A stretch of 64,000 nucleotides of DNA from Hyphomicrobium sp. D-2 (GCF_029872155.1 NZ_JARXLA010000008.1:64501-128500); one strand, 5' to 3'. Positions 20,917 to 30,473 are shown, numbered from the stretch's first letter. Numbers and translations: made by a program. Notes: generated from the letters alone by a model not told the origin.

Positions 20917-21360
20917 TCAGCCCTTCTTCTCAGGCTTGATGCGCTCGCCGAAAAGCTCCAGCCGATGTCCGACCAGCTTGAAGCCCAGCTCCTCCGCAAT
21001 TTTTTCCTGCAGCGCTTCGATCGCTTCGCTGTGAAACTCAATCACGGTGCCGGTATTGATGTCGATGAGATGATCATGATGATCGCGTGAGGCTTCCTCA
21101 TAGCGTCCACGCCCGAGCCCGAAGTCGTGCCGTTCCAGAATGCCGTGCTCGGCAAACAGCTTTAACGTGCGATAAACCGTCGACAGCGAAATCCGCTGAT
21201 CCACGGCATTGGCGCGCTGATAGACTTCTTCGACGTCCGGATGATCGTGCGCCTGCGACAGCACGCGGGCAATGACACGGCGCTGCCCGGTCATGCGCAG
21301 GCCGTGCTCCACACACAGCCGCTCAAGGGCGCTTTCGATATGGCTTGAAGATTGCTCCAT
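20917..21360 (-). CDS. Fur-family regulator (Fur/Mur-like)
   Basis: This is a metal-responsive winged-helix repressor (147 residues). It has a DNA-binding domain (about 10-80, with LSTVYRTLKLF) and the metal-site region DHHDHLIDINTGTVIEF. The CxxC pair of classical Fur (LICLxCG) is replaced by LIDINTG, as I recall for rhizobial Mur, the manganese-responsive version. I chose the ATG at 21360; a TTG at 21417 would add 19 residues unlike the family. It lies next to rimI, as in rhizobia. Confidence 0.9.
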   Translation of the reverse strand: MEQSSSHIESALERLCVEHGLRMTGQRRVIARVLSQAHDHPDVEEVYQRANAVDQRISLSTVYRTLKLFAEHGILERHDFGLGRGRYEEASRDHHDHLIDINTGTVIEFHSEAIEALQEKIAEELGFKLVGHRLELFGERIKPEKKG

Positions 21361-21504
21361 AGGACGGCGCCTGCTCGCTGTCACCCGGTCACGGATGGGA
21401 ATTTTCTTCTCGAACAAGCTTATAGGAAAGTGACGCAGGACCGTCCAGCCGCACAGATCAGGCGACGGTTCCGCTGTTTGCCAAGGCCAACGCCGATGGG
21501 CTCC

Positions 21505-21990
21505 TTAGAGATCCAACGCCAGAATTGCGGCGTCGACATTCGGCTGGCCGGCACGCTCATAATAGGCCTTGCGGCCGCCAACGCACACGAAACCAAGCCC
21601 CGTATACAGCTCCAGCGCTGCCTCGTTATCGACGGCAACTTCCAGAAACAACCGCTTTGCCTCGGAGCGGCGCGCAGCTCGAGCCAACCCCTCCAACATG
21701 CGCTTGGCGATGCCCCGCCGCTGCCATTCCGGCGCGACACCGATCGAGATGATTTCCGCCTCATCCGCAGTGATGCGACCGATAACAAAACCAACGATCT
21801 GCATCGGATCGCGCAACTGAGCGATGAACGACGCTGAGGTCGGATCCTCGATCGAAGTTGCGACGCTCTCGGCATCCCAGCCCGGCGAAAACAGCTTGCC
21901 ATGCAATGCTGCTATCTCTTCCGCGCGTTCAGGACTGGCCCACAACAGGCTCAGATTTCTTGGGTCGAGCGGAGTTGCGGTCGTGGCCAT
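21505..21990 (-). CDS. rimI: Ribosomal protein alanine N-acetyltransferase RimI
   Basis: This GNAT acetyltransferase (161 residues) has the acetyl-CoA motif IGVAPEWQRRGIAKRML and LEVAVDNEAALELYTGLGF. RimI acetylates the N-terminal Ala of ribosomal protein S18. It follows tsaB, the usual pairing. The ATG at 21990 is preceded by GAGGG at about 10 bases; a TTG at 21999 overlapping tsaB is an alternative. Substrate specificity is assigned from context. Confidence 0.88.
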   Translation of the reverse strand: MATTATPLDPRNLSLLWASPERAEEIAALHGKLFSPGWDAESVATSIEDPTSASFIAQLRDPMQIVGFVIGRITADEAEIISIGVAPEWQRRGIAKRMLEGLARAARRSEAKRLFLEVAVDNEAALELYTGLGFVCVGGRKAYYERAGQPNVDAAILALDL

Positions 21991-21995
21991 GTCGG

Positions 21996-22691
21996 TCAAA
22001 CCCTCGCGATCGTCTTGCCCTCCTGCGGACGCGCATCGGGCGGCCGCAGATAGAAGGGCAGAAGTGGTGCATCCGAAGGCTCAACGCCAACGGCAATATG
22101 TGCCAGCGCCACTGCATCCGGCAGCAGATCCGGCAAAGCAGCGCGTGCATCACGCCCATGCTCGACAGCTTTCGCAGCAAGCTGCTCTGCGGCCGAACCA
22201 ACAAACACAACAGGATGGGAACCGCCCAGTTCCGCAGCGTCTGCAACAGACAGCAACTGCGGCGGCGAAGCGCTTTCTGCGCCGTGTTCGGCGTCAAAGA
22301 GTTGCGCATAAACTTCGCCGCGCCGCGCATCGACGACAACGGCCAGAGTGCGAGCGTCAATCTCGCGCCGCGCAACTTCGGCCATCACAGCCAAGCTGGA
22401 AACGCCGGTTGTGCGCGCGCCCGTAGCCAGCGCGATCGCCCGCGCGGCCGCAATGCCGATGCGGGTGCCGGTGAACGTGCCGGGGCCGGTGGTGACAGCG
22501 ATATGGCCGATCGCGTTGAAATCGATCCCGGCCTGCTGCACCGCTTCGCCGATCATCGGCACAAGACGCGCGGCATGGCCGGTCTCGAAGCGCTCCATCG
22601 CGGAGCTCAGAACACGCAAATGATCGCCCTGCCGCTCGGCAACGCAGACCGAGCAGCCATCAAAGCAGGTATCGAATGCCAACAAAATCAT
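21996..22691 (-). CDS. tsaB: tRNA threonylcarbamoyladenosine biosynthesis protein TsaB
   Basis: TsaB is the inactive-kinase-fold partner of TsaD in making t6A37 in ANN-decoding tRNAs. The 231 residues begin MILLAFDTCFDGCSV and include TTGPGTFTGTRIGIAAARA, the family signature. The ATG at 22691 was chosen over an upstream in-frame start because it matches the family N-terminus. It precedes rimI. Confidence 0.93.
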   Translation of the reverse strand: MILLAFDTCFDGCSVCVAERQGDHLRVLSSAMERFETGHAARLVPMIGEAVQQAGIDFNAIGHIAVTTGPGTFTGTRIGIAAARAIALATGARTTGVSSLAVMAEVARREIDARTLAVVVDARRGEVYAQLFDAEHGAESASPPQLLSVADAAELGGSHPVVFVGSAAEQLAAKAVEHGRDARAALPDLLPDAVALAHIAVGVEPSDAPLLPFYLRPPDARPQEGKTIARV

Positions 22692-22746
22692 ACGCCGCAC
22701 CCTATACGTTGAGCGCGACAGATTCATCATCCGATTTTGCTCTGCG

Positions 22747-23340
22747 TCAGACTATCTTGGCACAGTCATCGAACGGCAGGCGAGGCAGGCGCTGCATCAA
22801 CGCTGAAGGCTCACCATAGCCGAGGTTGCAGAGGAAATTCGCCTTGATATCGGTGCCGGCGAAATAGGCCGCATCCACGGCAGCAGGATCGAAGCCAGAC
22901 ATTGGACCGACATCCAGCCCGAGCAGGCGTGCCGCCAGAATAAAATAGCCGCCCTGCAGCGTGCCGTTACGGAAGGCGCTCTCCTCGATCTTATCGGGCG
23001 CGCCGGTGAACAGCGGCCGCATGTCCTTGTGCGGGAACAGGCGCGGCAACTGCTCGTAGAACTTGAGATCGTAACCGATGATCGCGCACACAGGTGCCTG
23101 CTGTGTCTTGACGCGATTGCCCGAGCTTAGCATCGGCAGCAGACGCTCTTTCTCAGCAGCCGATTTCACGAACACGAAACGTGCCGGCTCGCAATTCACG
23201 CTGGTCGGGCCCAGGTTCACAAGTTCGACTAGCTTATGCAGCACGCTGTCTGGCACATCTTTTTGCTGCCAGGCGTTGTGCGAACGGGCGCCGTCACCCG
23301 AAAAGAGCTGCTCCAGCGCGGCATCGTTTATCGCTTGCAT
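22747..23340 (-). CDS. Nitroreductase-family protein, RutE/HadB-like
   Basis: This 197-residue FMN-dependent nitroreductase-fold protein resembles the malonic-semialdehyde reductase (RutE/HadB) subgroup: NLGPTSVNCEPARFVFV near the start, then FRNGTLQGGYFILAARLLGLDVGPMSGFD and a C-terminal LCNLGYGEP. It probably reduces a small aldehyde or similar compound with NAD(P)H. The substrate is unknown here, since no other pyrimidine-degradation gene is nearby. The ATG has GGAG eight bases upstream. Confidence 0.85.
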   Translation of the reverse strand: MQAINDAALEQLFSGDGARSHNAWQQKDVPDSVLHKLVELVNLGPTSVNCEPARFVFVKSAAEKERLLPMLSSGNRVKTQQAPVCAIIGYDLKFYEQLPRLFPHKDMRPLFTGAPDKIEESAFRNGTLQGGYFILAARLLGLDVGPMSGFDPAAVDAAYFAGTDIKANFLCNLGYGEPSALMQRLPRLPFDDCAKIV

Positions 23341-23457
23341 TCGTTAGTCTCCTGCGTGTGCATAAAAGAATGCTCCGCCCGGGGGAGCGGAGCACGTGAT
23401 GTCGGTCGATCCATCCCATGGGACTGGCCGATGGATTGGCCCCGATGAATTAAATCG

Positions 23458-24012
23458 TCAGACCGCCTGAACTTCCTGCACTTCCGGGCAGAAATGCCGG
23501 AGCAGGTTTTCAATGCCATGGCGCAGCGTGGCGGTAGAGCTGGGGCAGCCCGCGCACGCACCGCGCATATGCAGATAGACGACACCATCGCGGAACGATG
23601 AAAACGTGATGTCACCGCCGTCCTGCGCAACCGCGGGGCGTACACGCGTTTCCAGCAGTTCCTTGATCGTGGCTACGACCGCTTCATCTTCGGGATCGTA
23701 GGCAGCAGTGCCGGTATCGTCGTTCGCCGTTTCGGCCACGACCGGAGCGCCGGACATGAAGTGCTCCATGATGGCGCCAAGGATCATCGGCTTCAGGTGC
23801 TGCCATTCCTCGTCGCCCTTGGTCACCGAAATGAAATCGGAGCCGAGAAACACGCCGCGCACGCCCTTGATGTCGAACAGGCGCGATGCAAGCGGAGACG
23901 CCAGCGCTTCACCCTTGTCAGTGAAATCGGCGGTTCCTTCAGCGAGCACGGCCTTGCCGGGAATGAACTTCAACGTCGAAGGATTAGGGGTCGCTTCGGT
24001 CTGTATGAACAT
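23458..24012 (-). CDS. nfuA: NifU-family iron-sulfur scaffold (NfuA-like)
   Basis: This 184-residue Fe-S carrier has an N-terminal Nfu_N domain (MFIQTEATPNPSTLKF, about 1-90) and a C-terminal NifU domain with the CAGC cluster-binding motif (about 105-180). It would deliver [4Fe-4S] clusters to client enzymes, possibly including MiaB encoded nearby. The ATG at 24012 fits the conserved N-terminus; an in-frame ATG 10 codons upstream does not. A possible Irr-type operator lies at 24091-24107. Confidence 0.92.
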   Translation of the reverse strand: MFIQTEATPNPSTLKFIPGKAVLAEGTADFTDKGEALASPLASRLFDIKGVRGVFLGSDFISVTKGDEEWQHLKPMILGAIMEHFMSGAPVVAETANDDTGTAAYDPEDEAVVATIKELLETRVRPAVAQDGGDITFSSFRDGVVYLHMRGACAGCPSSTATLRHGIENLLRHFCPEVQEVQAV

Positions 24013-24090
24013 GGCCTTGGCCTTTCCGCATTTTGCCTTCACCGCCCCGTTTGGTGGCCGAAAATCAGGACTGGTGAGACGAAACCTCTA

Positions 24091-24107
24091 TTTAGAATTG
24101 CTCTAAT
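24091..24107. promoter_or_regulatory. Candidate Irr (iron control element) box upstream of nfuA
   Basis: The 17 bases TTTAGAATTGCTCTAAT form an imperfect inverted repeat (TTAGA, 5 bases, TCTAA). As I recall, the Irr operator of Hyphomicrobiales is close to TTTAGAA-N3-TTCTAAA. The match is good apart from a C in place of T in the right half. It lies about 80-95 bases before the nfuA start, in the expected promoter region. Confidence 0.45.
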
Positions 24108-24133
24108 GTAGCTATTCCGCACGGAATTTCAAA

Positions 24134-24149
24134 GTGGCCCTCAAGCCAC
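24134..24149 (-). terminator. Weak hairpin after the UspA gene
   Basis: GTGGC (24134-24138) and GCCAC (24145-24149) form a short stem directly after the stop codon of the universal stress gene. The minus-strand sequence that follows (TTTGAAATT) is only weakly T-rich, so termination strength is doubtful. Confidence 0.35.
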
Positions 24150-24152
24150 CTT

Positions 24153-24659
24153 TTAATCCAGCGAGCGCACATCCTCCAGCGCGAGCGTACCGGGCACGAT
24201 TGTAATCGGGATCGGGAAGCTGCCCATGGCGCCACTTGTCGCCAGCGACGATACCAGCGGGCCAGGTCCGGCGGCTTCGGACGCTGCGCCGAGCACCAGC
24301 ACGGCGATGTCTTCGTCCTCATCGATCAGCTTGCGGATCTCATCGACCTCAGTGCCCTCGCGGATGACCTCTTCGCACGCGATGTTCTCATAGCCCGCGA
24401 TATTGAGCTTGCGCCGCATGAGCCGAAACAGCGCCTTGGCCTTCGCGGTTTCCTCCTCGACGTGTTGCTGGCGCACGTTGATCCAGTGCTGAAAATCCTG
24501 CGGAACAATGATGTACAGCATCACCAACGAGCCTTGCGAACGCTGCATGCGGTTGGCCGCGTAATACAACGCGCTATCGACTTCCGGCTTCCCGTCGATG
24601 ACGAGAAGGAACTTGCGGAAGTGATCAGCCTCAAAGGATCGGCGCTTTTGTACTGTCAT
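24153..24659 (-). CDS. Universal stress protein (UspA family)
   Basis: The 168-residue protein has the Usp fold: FLLVIDGKPEVDSALYYAANRM at the start and a C-terminal SFPIPITIVPG. The typical G-2x-G-9x-G(S/T) ATP-binding signature is not clear, so ATP binding is uncertain. It lies between trpS and nfuA, as in rhizobia. The ATG at 24659 is preferred over a GTG 11 codons upstream. Its specific role is unknown. Confidence 0.8.
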   Translation of the reverse strand: MTVQKRRSFEADHFRKFLLVIDGKPEVDSALYYAANRMQRSQGSLVMLYIIVPQDFQHWINVRQQHVEEETAKAKALFRLMRRKLNIAGYENIACEEVIREGTEVDEIRKLIDEDEDIAVLVLGAASEAAGPGPLVSSLATSGAMGSFPIPITIVPGTLALEDVRSLD

Positions 24660-24794
24660 ACCGGCATGCTGCCATGCTGCTCCGAGGCCCACAACAGCGC
24701 CATGCCGATGCGGCTACCGCAAATAGTGGGCAGCGTTTTTCCAATCGCAAGGTGAGACGCCGCAAAAAGTGGAGAAGCGTCGCGGCTTTGTCCG

Positions 24795-25853
24795 TCAGGA
24801 ACGGACAAAACCGACGATATCCTTCACCTTGTCCATGACGGGAGCCGCGATGGTGCGGGCGCGCTGCGAACCATCGGCCAGGATGCGATCGATCTCGGCC
24901 GGGTCAGCCATCAGGCGCTGAACCTCAGTGCGGATCGGCCCTAGCTTCTCAACGGCAACTTCCGTCAACGCGCGTTTAAGGCCCGTAAAGATGCTCGGCC
25001 CCTCATTCGAGGTGCTGATGAGCGTTTCGAGGCCCTTTTCCTTGGTTATCCCCGCCAGCGCCGCATAGATGCCGACCAGATTGTCGATCTCCGGACGCGC
25101 CTTCAGCTCCTCCAGACTGGAGGGCGGCGCGGGCTCCATGTCGGTCTTGGCGCGCTTGATCTTGTCGGCGATGACGTCAACGTCATCCATCAGATTGAGG
25201 CGCGACATATCCGAGGGCTCGGACTTCGACATCTTGCGCGTGCCATCGCGCAGGCTCATGACGCGCGTCGCCGGACCGGTGATGACGGGCTCGGGCTGCG
25301 GGAAAAAGATGCCGTCGTCATAACCGGCAGCGATGATCTCATCGCGGAAATCGTTGTTGAACTTCTGCGCGATGTCGCGCGCGAGTTCCAGATGCTGCTT
25401 CTGATCCTCGCCCACCGGCACGTGGGTGGCCTGATAGGCGAGAATGTCAGCGGCCATCAGATTGGGATAGGCATAGAGGCCGACGGACGCGTTCTCGCGA
25501 TCCTTGCCGGCCTTCTCCTTGAACTGCGTCATGCGGTTGAGCCAGCCGAGGCGGGCGACGCAATTGAAGATCCACGCCAGTTCGGCGTGCTGGGCCACCT
25601 GGCTCTGATTGAACACGATGCTCTTCTGCGGATCGAGGCCCGACGCAATGTAAGCCGCCGTCACCTGGCGGATCGACTGGCGCAACTCGGCCGGATCCTG
25701 CTTGACGGTGATCGCGTGCAAATCCACGACGCAATAGATGCACTCGTGCGTCTTCTGCATCTCGATCCATTGCACCATCGCACCGAGGTAGTTCCCCAAG
25801 CGCAGGCTTCCGGTCGGTTGCATGCCGGAAAACACGCGTTCTTTAAATGCCAT
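24795..25853 (-). CDS. trpS: Tryptophanyl-tRNA synthetase
   Basis: TrpRS charges tRNA-Trp. The 352 residues have the class I signature region [18 protein letters not shown] and the KMSKS loop (TRKMSKSEP), with the anticodon-binding helices after it. The ATG at 25853 follows AGGGG at good spacing; an upstream in-frame start adds 19 unusual residues. It lies directly downstream of murJ, as in rhizobia. Confidence 0.96.
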   Translation of the reverse strand: MAFKERVFSGMQPTGSLRLGNYLGAMVQWIEMQKTHECIYCVVDLHAITVKQDPAELRQSIRQVTAAYIASGLDPQKSIVFNQSQVAQHAELAWIFNCVARLGWLNRMTQFKEKAGKDRENASVGLYAYPNLMAADILAYQATHVPVGEDQKQHLELARDIAQKFNNDFRDEIIAAGYDDGIFFPQPEPVITGPATRVMSLRDGTRKMSKSEPSDMSRLNLMDDVDVIADKIKRAKTDMEPAPPSSLEELKARPEIDNLVGIYAALAGITKEKGLETLISTSNEGPSIFTGLKRALTEVAVEKLGPIRTEVQRLMADPAEIDRILADGSQRARTIAAPVMDKVKDIVGFVRS

Positions 25854-25992
25854 GAGAGCCCCTTCCGCGTTGGCGCGCGGGTTTATGGCGCGGCTGGGCC
25901 AAAGGCGCAAGGCTTTGGGCCGCGAAAGCCGCGATGTGGACTGGCAGCCGACGCCCTGCGTGTGCGCTCCCGCATCAGCAAAGGCTGCGATA

Positions 25993-27567
25993 TCAGCGCT
26001 TGATGAAGCTACGGAGCTGCCGGCGATCGAGTGCGCCGGTCAGGAAAACGGCCACTGCGTATGTGACGAGCCCCGCGCCAACGACACCAAACAGCGCCAG
26101 GAAGCGGGACCATTCGGCGGCATCCGGCCCGAAATGATGGCTGAGCGCACGGGCGACCAGCCACAGCACGACACCCATCAGAACGCTGGCCAGCACGATC
26201 CGCGGCAGCGTGCGCTTGACGCGCCGATCCAGAACAAAATCGCCGCGCCGCGCCAGTGTTGCATAGAGTAGTCCGGCATTGAGCAGCCCGCCCAGCGTGG
26301 TGGCGACGGCGATGCCGAGATGGGGCATCCAGCCGTAGGAGCGGAACAGGAAGAACAGCGCGATGGAGCCGAGCGTGTTCGCCGTCAGGCTGATCATCGC
26401 ATAGAACATCGGCGTCTTGGTGTCCTCACGCGCGAAGTATGACGGCGAGAACACCTTGATCAGCACGAAGCCGGGCAGACCAATTGCGAACACAGCGAGC
26501 AGCGCTGATGTGGCTGCGGTATCGCTGGCGAGGAACATGCCGCGCTCAAACAGCGCTGACACAATTGGCTGCGGCACCACCGCCAACGCGACAGCAGCCG
26601 GGAACGTCAGCAGCATGGAAAATTCTAACGAGCGGTTCTGCGCATCGTGCACCGCCTCGTGATTGCCCGCACGCAAATGACGCGACACATCCGGCAACAG
26701 CACCACACCGATAGCGATACCCACGATGGCGAGTGGAAGCTCATAAAGCCGATCGGCATAATAAAGCTGCGAAACGGCGCCGCCCTGCATCGAAGCGATG
26801 ATGGTGCCGATGAGAATGTTGATCTGCGTGACGCCACCGGCAATCACGCCGGGAATGCCCAGTTTGATGAGGCGCCACATGCGCGGCGTCATGCGCGGAC
26901 GGCGCAGTTTGAGCGTGAAATTGTTGCGCCTCAAACCATCGATCAGCAGCCAGAGCTGCAGCACGCCCGCAACGAAAACACCGATGGCCTGCACAATGCC
27001 GCCTGCGGGCGTGTTCTGATATCCCAACGCAAATCCGATAAAGATCGCCGCCAGCAAGGTGAGATTGAGAACGATCGAGACCGACGAGCTTTCAACGAAC
27101 TTGCCGAACGTGTTGAGCACGCCGGAGAACAGCGCCACCAACGACATGCACAACAGATAAGGAAATGCGATCTGCGTGAGCAGCACGGCCAGATCGAACT
27201 TTTCCGGCGTTGCCGCGAAGCCCGGCGCCAGGATGTACATGAGCCACGGCATCGTCAGAATGGCGACGATGGTGAGCCCGATCAGCACCGCGAACAAACC
27301 GCTCATCGCTTCTTCAGCGAAAGCGCGCGCCTCATCCTTGCCGTTGCCCTCCAGCTCCTTGGCGAACAGCGGAATGAAGGCGGAGTTGAACGCCCCCTCA
27401 CCGAACAGGCGGCGGAACAGGTTGGGAAAGCGGAACGCCACGTTGAAGGCGTCGGCCACCATGCCGGAACCGAAGGCCCATGCGAATGCGATATCGCGCA
27501 TGAAGCCAAACACGCGGCTGACCATGGTGAGGCCGCCGACGGTTGCAAAGGAGCGGTATAGTTTCAT
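25993..27567 (-). CDS. murJ: Lipid II flippase MurJ
   Basis: MurJ is the MOP-superfamily flippase that moves lipid II across the inner membrane for peptidoglycan synthesis. The 524-residue protein is hydrophobic throughout (about 14 membrane segments) and begins with the family signature [16 protein letters not shown], followed by [20 protein letters not shown]. It is upstream of trpS on the same strand and divergent from the rhomboid gene. Confidence 0.95.
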   Translation of the reverse strand: MKLYRSFATVGGLTMVSRVFGFMRDIAFAWAFGSGMVADAFNVAFRFPNLFRRLFGEGAFNSAFIPLFAKELEGNGKDEARAFAEEAMSGLFAVLIGLTIVAILTMPWLMYILAPGFAATPEKFDLAVLLTQIAFPYLLCMSLVALFSGVLNTFGKFVESSSVSIVLNLTLLAAIFIGFALGYQNTPAGGIVQAIGVFVAGVLQLWLLIDGLRRNNFTLKLRRPRMTPRMWRLIKLGIPGVIAGGVTQINILIGTIIASMQGGAVSQLYYADRLYELPLAIVGIAIGVVLLPDVSRHLRAGNHEAVHDAQNRSLEFSMLLTFPAAVALAVVPQPIVSALFERGMFLASDTAATSALLAVFAIGLPGFVLIKVFSPSYFAREDTKTPMFYAMISLTANTLGSIALFFLFRSYGWMPHLGIAVATTLGGLLNAGLLYATLARRGDFVLDRRVKRTLPRIVLASVLMGVVLWLVARALSHHFGPDAAEWSRFLALFGVVGAGLVTYAVAVFLTGALDRRQLRSFIKR

Positions 27568-27802
27568 CGGCGCCGAGCTGTACCGTGGTTTCCATGGGCA
27601 AACAGCCAGATGGCCTATCAGGGCAACAGGCTGCTGCGCAACGCCTATTGCTATGGCGAGGCTGTTCTAAGGCCCGATGCCGCGTTCTTTAGGTCGAAAG
27701 ACGCCATGATGCCCTTGCTATCTCGCCGTTTTGCGAGCCGGACCGTTGACATACGATCCCGACACCGCACAACCTGACGGCAACCAGGGAGGAGCAGGCT
27801 GC

Positions 27803-28465
27803 ATGTTCCCGTTAGGCGATGACAATTCTGCACGGCGCACGACGCCCTATGTCACCTATGCCCTGATCGCCATCAACGTGCTGGTGTTCCTGCTTGAATT
27901 GCAAGAAGGCGACGCCTTCATTCAGCAATGGGCGTTTATCCCGGCCCGATTTTCCGCTGACCCATATGGCAACATTCCAACGCTGTTCACCGCCATGTTC
28001 ATGCACGGCGGCTGGATGCATCTGGGCGGCAACATGCTTTACCTGTGGATCTTCGGCGACAACGTCGAGGATCGATTCGGGCATCTCAAGTATCTGATTT
28101 TCTATCTGGTGGCAGGGCTGGCGGCGACGTTCGCCCAGTATCTGGTGCTGCCGGGCTCGAACATTCCGAATGTTGGCGCCTCGGGTGCGATCGCGGGCGT
28201 TCTGGGCGCCTATCTGCTGATGTTCCCGCGCGCCAGGGTAAACGTTTTGTTCGGGCGCGATGTGGTGGCGATGCCGGCCATCGTGGTGCTTGGGTTCTGG
28301 ATCGTGCTGCAGCTTTTCAGCGGCGTCGGATCGATCGCCTACACTGATGAATCTACTCAGGATATGGGCGGCGTCGCCTACATGGCGCACGTTGGCGGCT
28401 TTTTCGCCGGCTTCCTGATGGCGTTTCTGTTCCGGGGAGCCGGCGACCGGCAGATCTCTTCCTGA
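27803..28465 (+). CDS. Rhomboid-family intramembrane serine protease
   Basis: This is a 220-residue membrane protein of about six helices. It has the rhomboid signature HGGWMHLGGNMLYLWIFGDNVED, the catalytic Ser in GASGA and the catalytic His in AHVGGF. It would cleave transmembrane substrates within the inner membrane. The ATG at 27803 has GGGAGGAG upstream; an earlier in-frame start lacks a ribosome site. It interrupts the murJ-glnD order together with the next gene, a single-pass envelope protein that could be a substrate. That link is inference. Confidence 0.92.
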   Translation: MFPLGDDNSARRTTPYVTYALIAINVLVFLLELQEGDAFIQQWAFIPARFSADPYGNIPTLFTAMFMHGGWMHLGGNMLYLWIFGDNVEDRFGHLKYLIFYLVAGLAATFAQYLVLPGSNIPNVGASGAIAGVLGAYLLMFPRARVNVLFGRDVVAMPAIVVLGFWIVLQLFSGVGSIAYTDESTQDMGGVAYMAHVGGFFAGFLMAFLFRGAGDRQISS

Positions 28466-28582
28466 ACCGATGTCAGCGGTCGCTTTCAGGCTGAGCATCC
28501 TATGGGACGGCCTTGAATACAGGCCCTAAATGCCGGACACTCCGCCCCGCTGGGGCCGGGGGGCCCGTGCCGGAATGTATCC

Positions 28583-30322
28583 ATGCTTTTGAAGTTCGTT
28601 GTTCCTTTGGTGCTGGGGTTGCTGTCGCTGTTTGGCGGCGCCGTGTGGCTGCTCGATGTAAATCCGCTGCCGCAACAGGCTGAGCGCGGGGCGACGCAAA
28701 AGGAAGCGGCTGCCGAGGAAACCGCGCCGAAACCGGCAGCGGAGAATCCCGCGAGTGATCTGGAAGCCCTGAAGGAGGCGCTGGCGCCAAGCGATGCGAA
28801 GTCTCCAGGGGATGCGCCCGCATTCGATATCGCGCGCATCGATCCGGAAGGGGCCTCGGTGTTTGCTGGTACGGGAGAGCCGAACAGCCGCGTGACGATC
28901 ACGGCCGACGGGGAGGCAATCGGCACAGCAGACGTTGACGAGAACGGCGAGTGGGCGCTGACGATCGACAAGCCGATTTCCAACCCCGATGCGAAACTGG
29001 CGCTGTTCAAGGCGGCGCAAAGCGGATCGGCGCATGGAAGCGAGCGGGATCGGGTAGCGGCTCGTGCGGGCGAGCGGCAGGACGGCGGTACGGAACAACG
29101 CGACCACGGAGCTGTGGTGGCTGAAGCAGGGGATGCTTCAAACCACCCGCAAGCATCCAGGGCAGCGCGGCCACTGCCGCTTTCGCCTCCGAACATAGCC
29201 GGCAATGGCAATGCTGGGGCAGTTGCGCAGGCTACTGCGGGATCAGCGGAGCATGCGGCAGCTGCCGACGCCACTACGCCAGCCGGAAACGCGGGCGACG
29301 CTGCCGCACCCGCATCGGGCGCCGCGGCTGCCGTCAAGGCCGACCAGATGAAGAACCTGGAAGGCATGGTGGCGGAGGCCCGCGCAGAGGCTGAAGCGGA
29401 GGCGAAGGCGGCGAAGGAAGCACACGGCGAGGCTGAGACGCATGCCGGTCATGTGCATCAAGCGGAACCAGCAGATGCGGGGGCCGATGCTGCTGGCGCG
29501 CCGGGACAGCAACAGGCGTTGATGCCGAAGACGGCTGACAGCTCCGACGAAGCAGCCAAGGCACAAGCCGATGCACCGGCCGGGACGGCATCGGATAGCA
29601 ATGCGGCCAGCGACGATAGACACGCGGAAGCCGCGCACGATCATCATGCCGATGCAGGTGGCGGCGCGGCGCAATCATCGGCGCAAGCCTCTCCATCGGC
29701 GGCGGACGCTGGTGGTCAGCATGCCGACACGAAACCGACGACATCACAGCCGGATACCGTTGTGTCGAACGGCGCTGCAACGGCTATCGCGGAGCAGGTG
29801 CCTGCAGCAGCCGCTTCCGCTGCGGCATTGCCACCAGCCACCGCGCTGTCCAGCGAGCCGCCGCAGAACGCCGCGACCGCCAGCGAATTGGCGCCAGCGA
29901 CGGAAGTGGCCGCTGCTGATCTTTCGCCCACCGCAACGGCCAGAGAGGCCAGCGCCAACGTGGCGGCCACAAGCCTTTCCGTGCCGGTGCCGGTGACCTT
30001 CGTCTACAATCAGTCGACGTTGACGGCGGAGGGGCGACGCGCTGCCGGGTTGCTGTTGGAATACCTGCAGATCAAACGCTTTCCGAATGTGACGCTGACC
30101 GGCCATGCTGACGAACGGGGCTCGCACGAACTCAACATGCGACTTTCCCGCGATCGGCTGGAAGCTGTGGCCACGTTCCTGCGCGAAGGCGGTTATGAAG
30201 GGTCGCTGGAACTGGTGCCGAAGGGCAAGACGGAGCCGTATCTCGGCGTCGTGCGCGGGGACTTTGCCCAGGACGACCTATGGCAGCTTGACCGGCGCGT
30301 GGAGCTTGTCATCTCGCGCTAG
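28583..30322 (+). CDS. Large envelope protein with Ig-like and C-terminal OmpA domains
   Basis: The 579 residues start with one membrane segment (about 3-25) and an Ala/Glu/Pro-rich linker. An Ig-like repeat follows (about 80-130; DPEGASVFAGTGEPNSRVTI, then DENGEWALTI), of the kind seen in rhizobial LysM proteins. Then come about 320 residues of disordered Ala-rich sequence with many His and Asp, including AAHDHHADAGG. The C-terminus (about 460-579) is an OmpA-like peptidoglycan-binding domain with TGHADERGSHELNMRLSRDR intact. It probably tethers the inner membrane to the cell wall. The TAG stop lies in a CTAGAGC repeat edge. The exact function is unknown. Confidence 0.82.
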   Translation: MLLKFVVPLVLGLLSLFGGAVWLLDVNPLPQQAERGATQKEAAAEETAPKPAAENPASDLEALKEALAPSDAKSPGDAPAFDIARIDPEGASVFAGTGEPNSRVTITADGEAIGTADVDENGEWALTIDKPISNPDAKLALFKAAQSGSAHGSERDRVAARAGERQDGGTEQRDHGAVVAEAGDASNHPQASRAARPLPLSPPNIAGNGNAGAVAQATAGSAEHAAAADATTPAGNAGDAAAPASGAAAAVKADQMKNLEGMVAEARAEAEAEAKAAKEAHGEAETHAGHVHQAEPADAGADAAGAPGQQQALMPKTADSSDEAAKAQADAPAGTASDSNAASDDRHAEAAHDHHADAGGGAAQSSAQASPSAADAGGQHADTKPTTSQPDTVVSNGAATAIAEQVPAAAASAAALPPATALSSEPPQNAATASELAPATEVAAADLSPTATAREASANVAATSLSVPVPVTFVYNQSTLTAEGRRAAGLLLEYLQIKRFPNVTLTGHADERGSHELNMRLSRDRLEAVATFLREGGYEGSLELVPKGKTEPYLGVVRGDFAQDDLWQLDRRVELVISR

Positions 30323-30374
30323 AGCTTCTTCGTTGCAGCCAACTGCATCAGACGCACATGCGGCCACTGGCGTG

Positions 30375-30420
30375 GATCCCGACCTGCGTCGGGATGACGG
30401 TGTGAGGAGGCAGGAGCCTC
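30375..30420. repeat. Two short intergenic palindromes
   Basis: ATCCCGAC (30376-30383), a CTGC loop and GTCGGGAT (30388-30395) form a perfect 8-bp hairpin. A GAGGC/GCCTC hairpin follows at 30407-30420. The first matches a dispersed proteobacterial intergenic repeat of the GGATCCCGACCTGCGTCGGGATGAC type. They lie between convergent genes, where they may also help to end transcription. Confidence 0.55.
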
Positions 30421-30473
30421 GCATGACGGCTTGGTGGTTTCCAACAACAGTAACGCGGTGTAGTTAGAATTAC

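Noticed and set aside
29243-29970. Minus-strand frames inside the OmpA-like gene
   Set aside because: They arise from the Ala/His-rich plus-strand codons and have no start signals.
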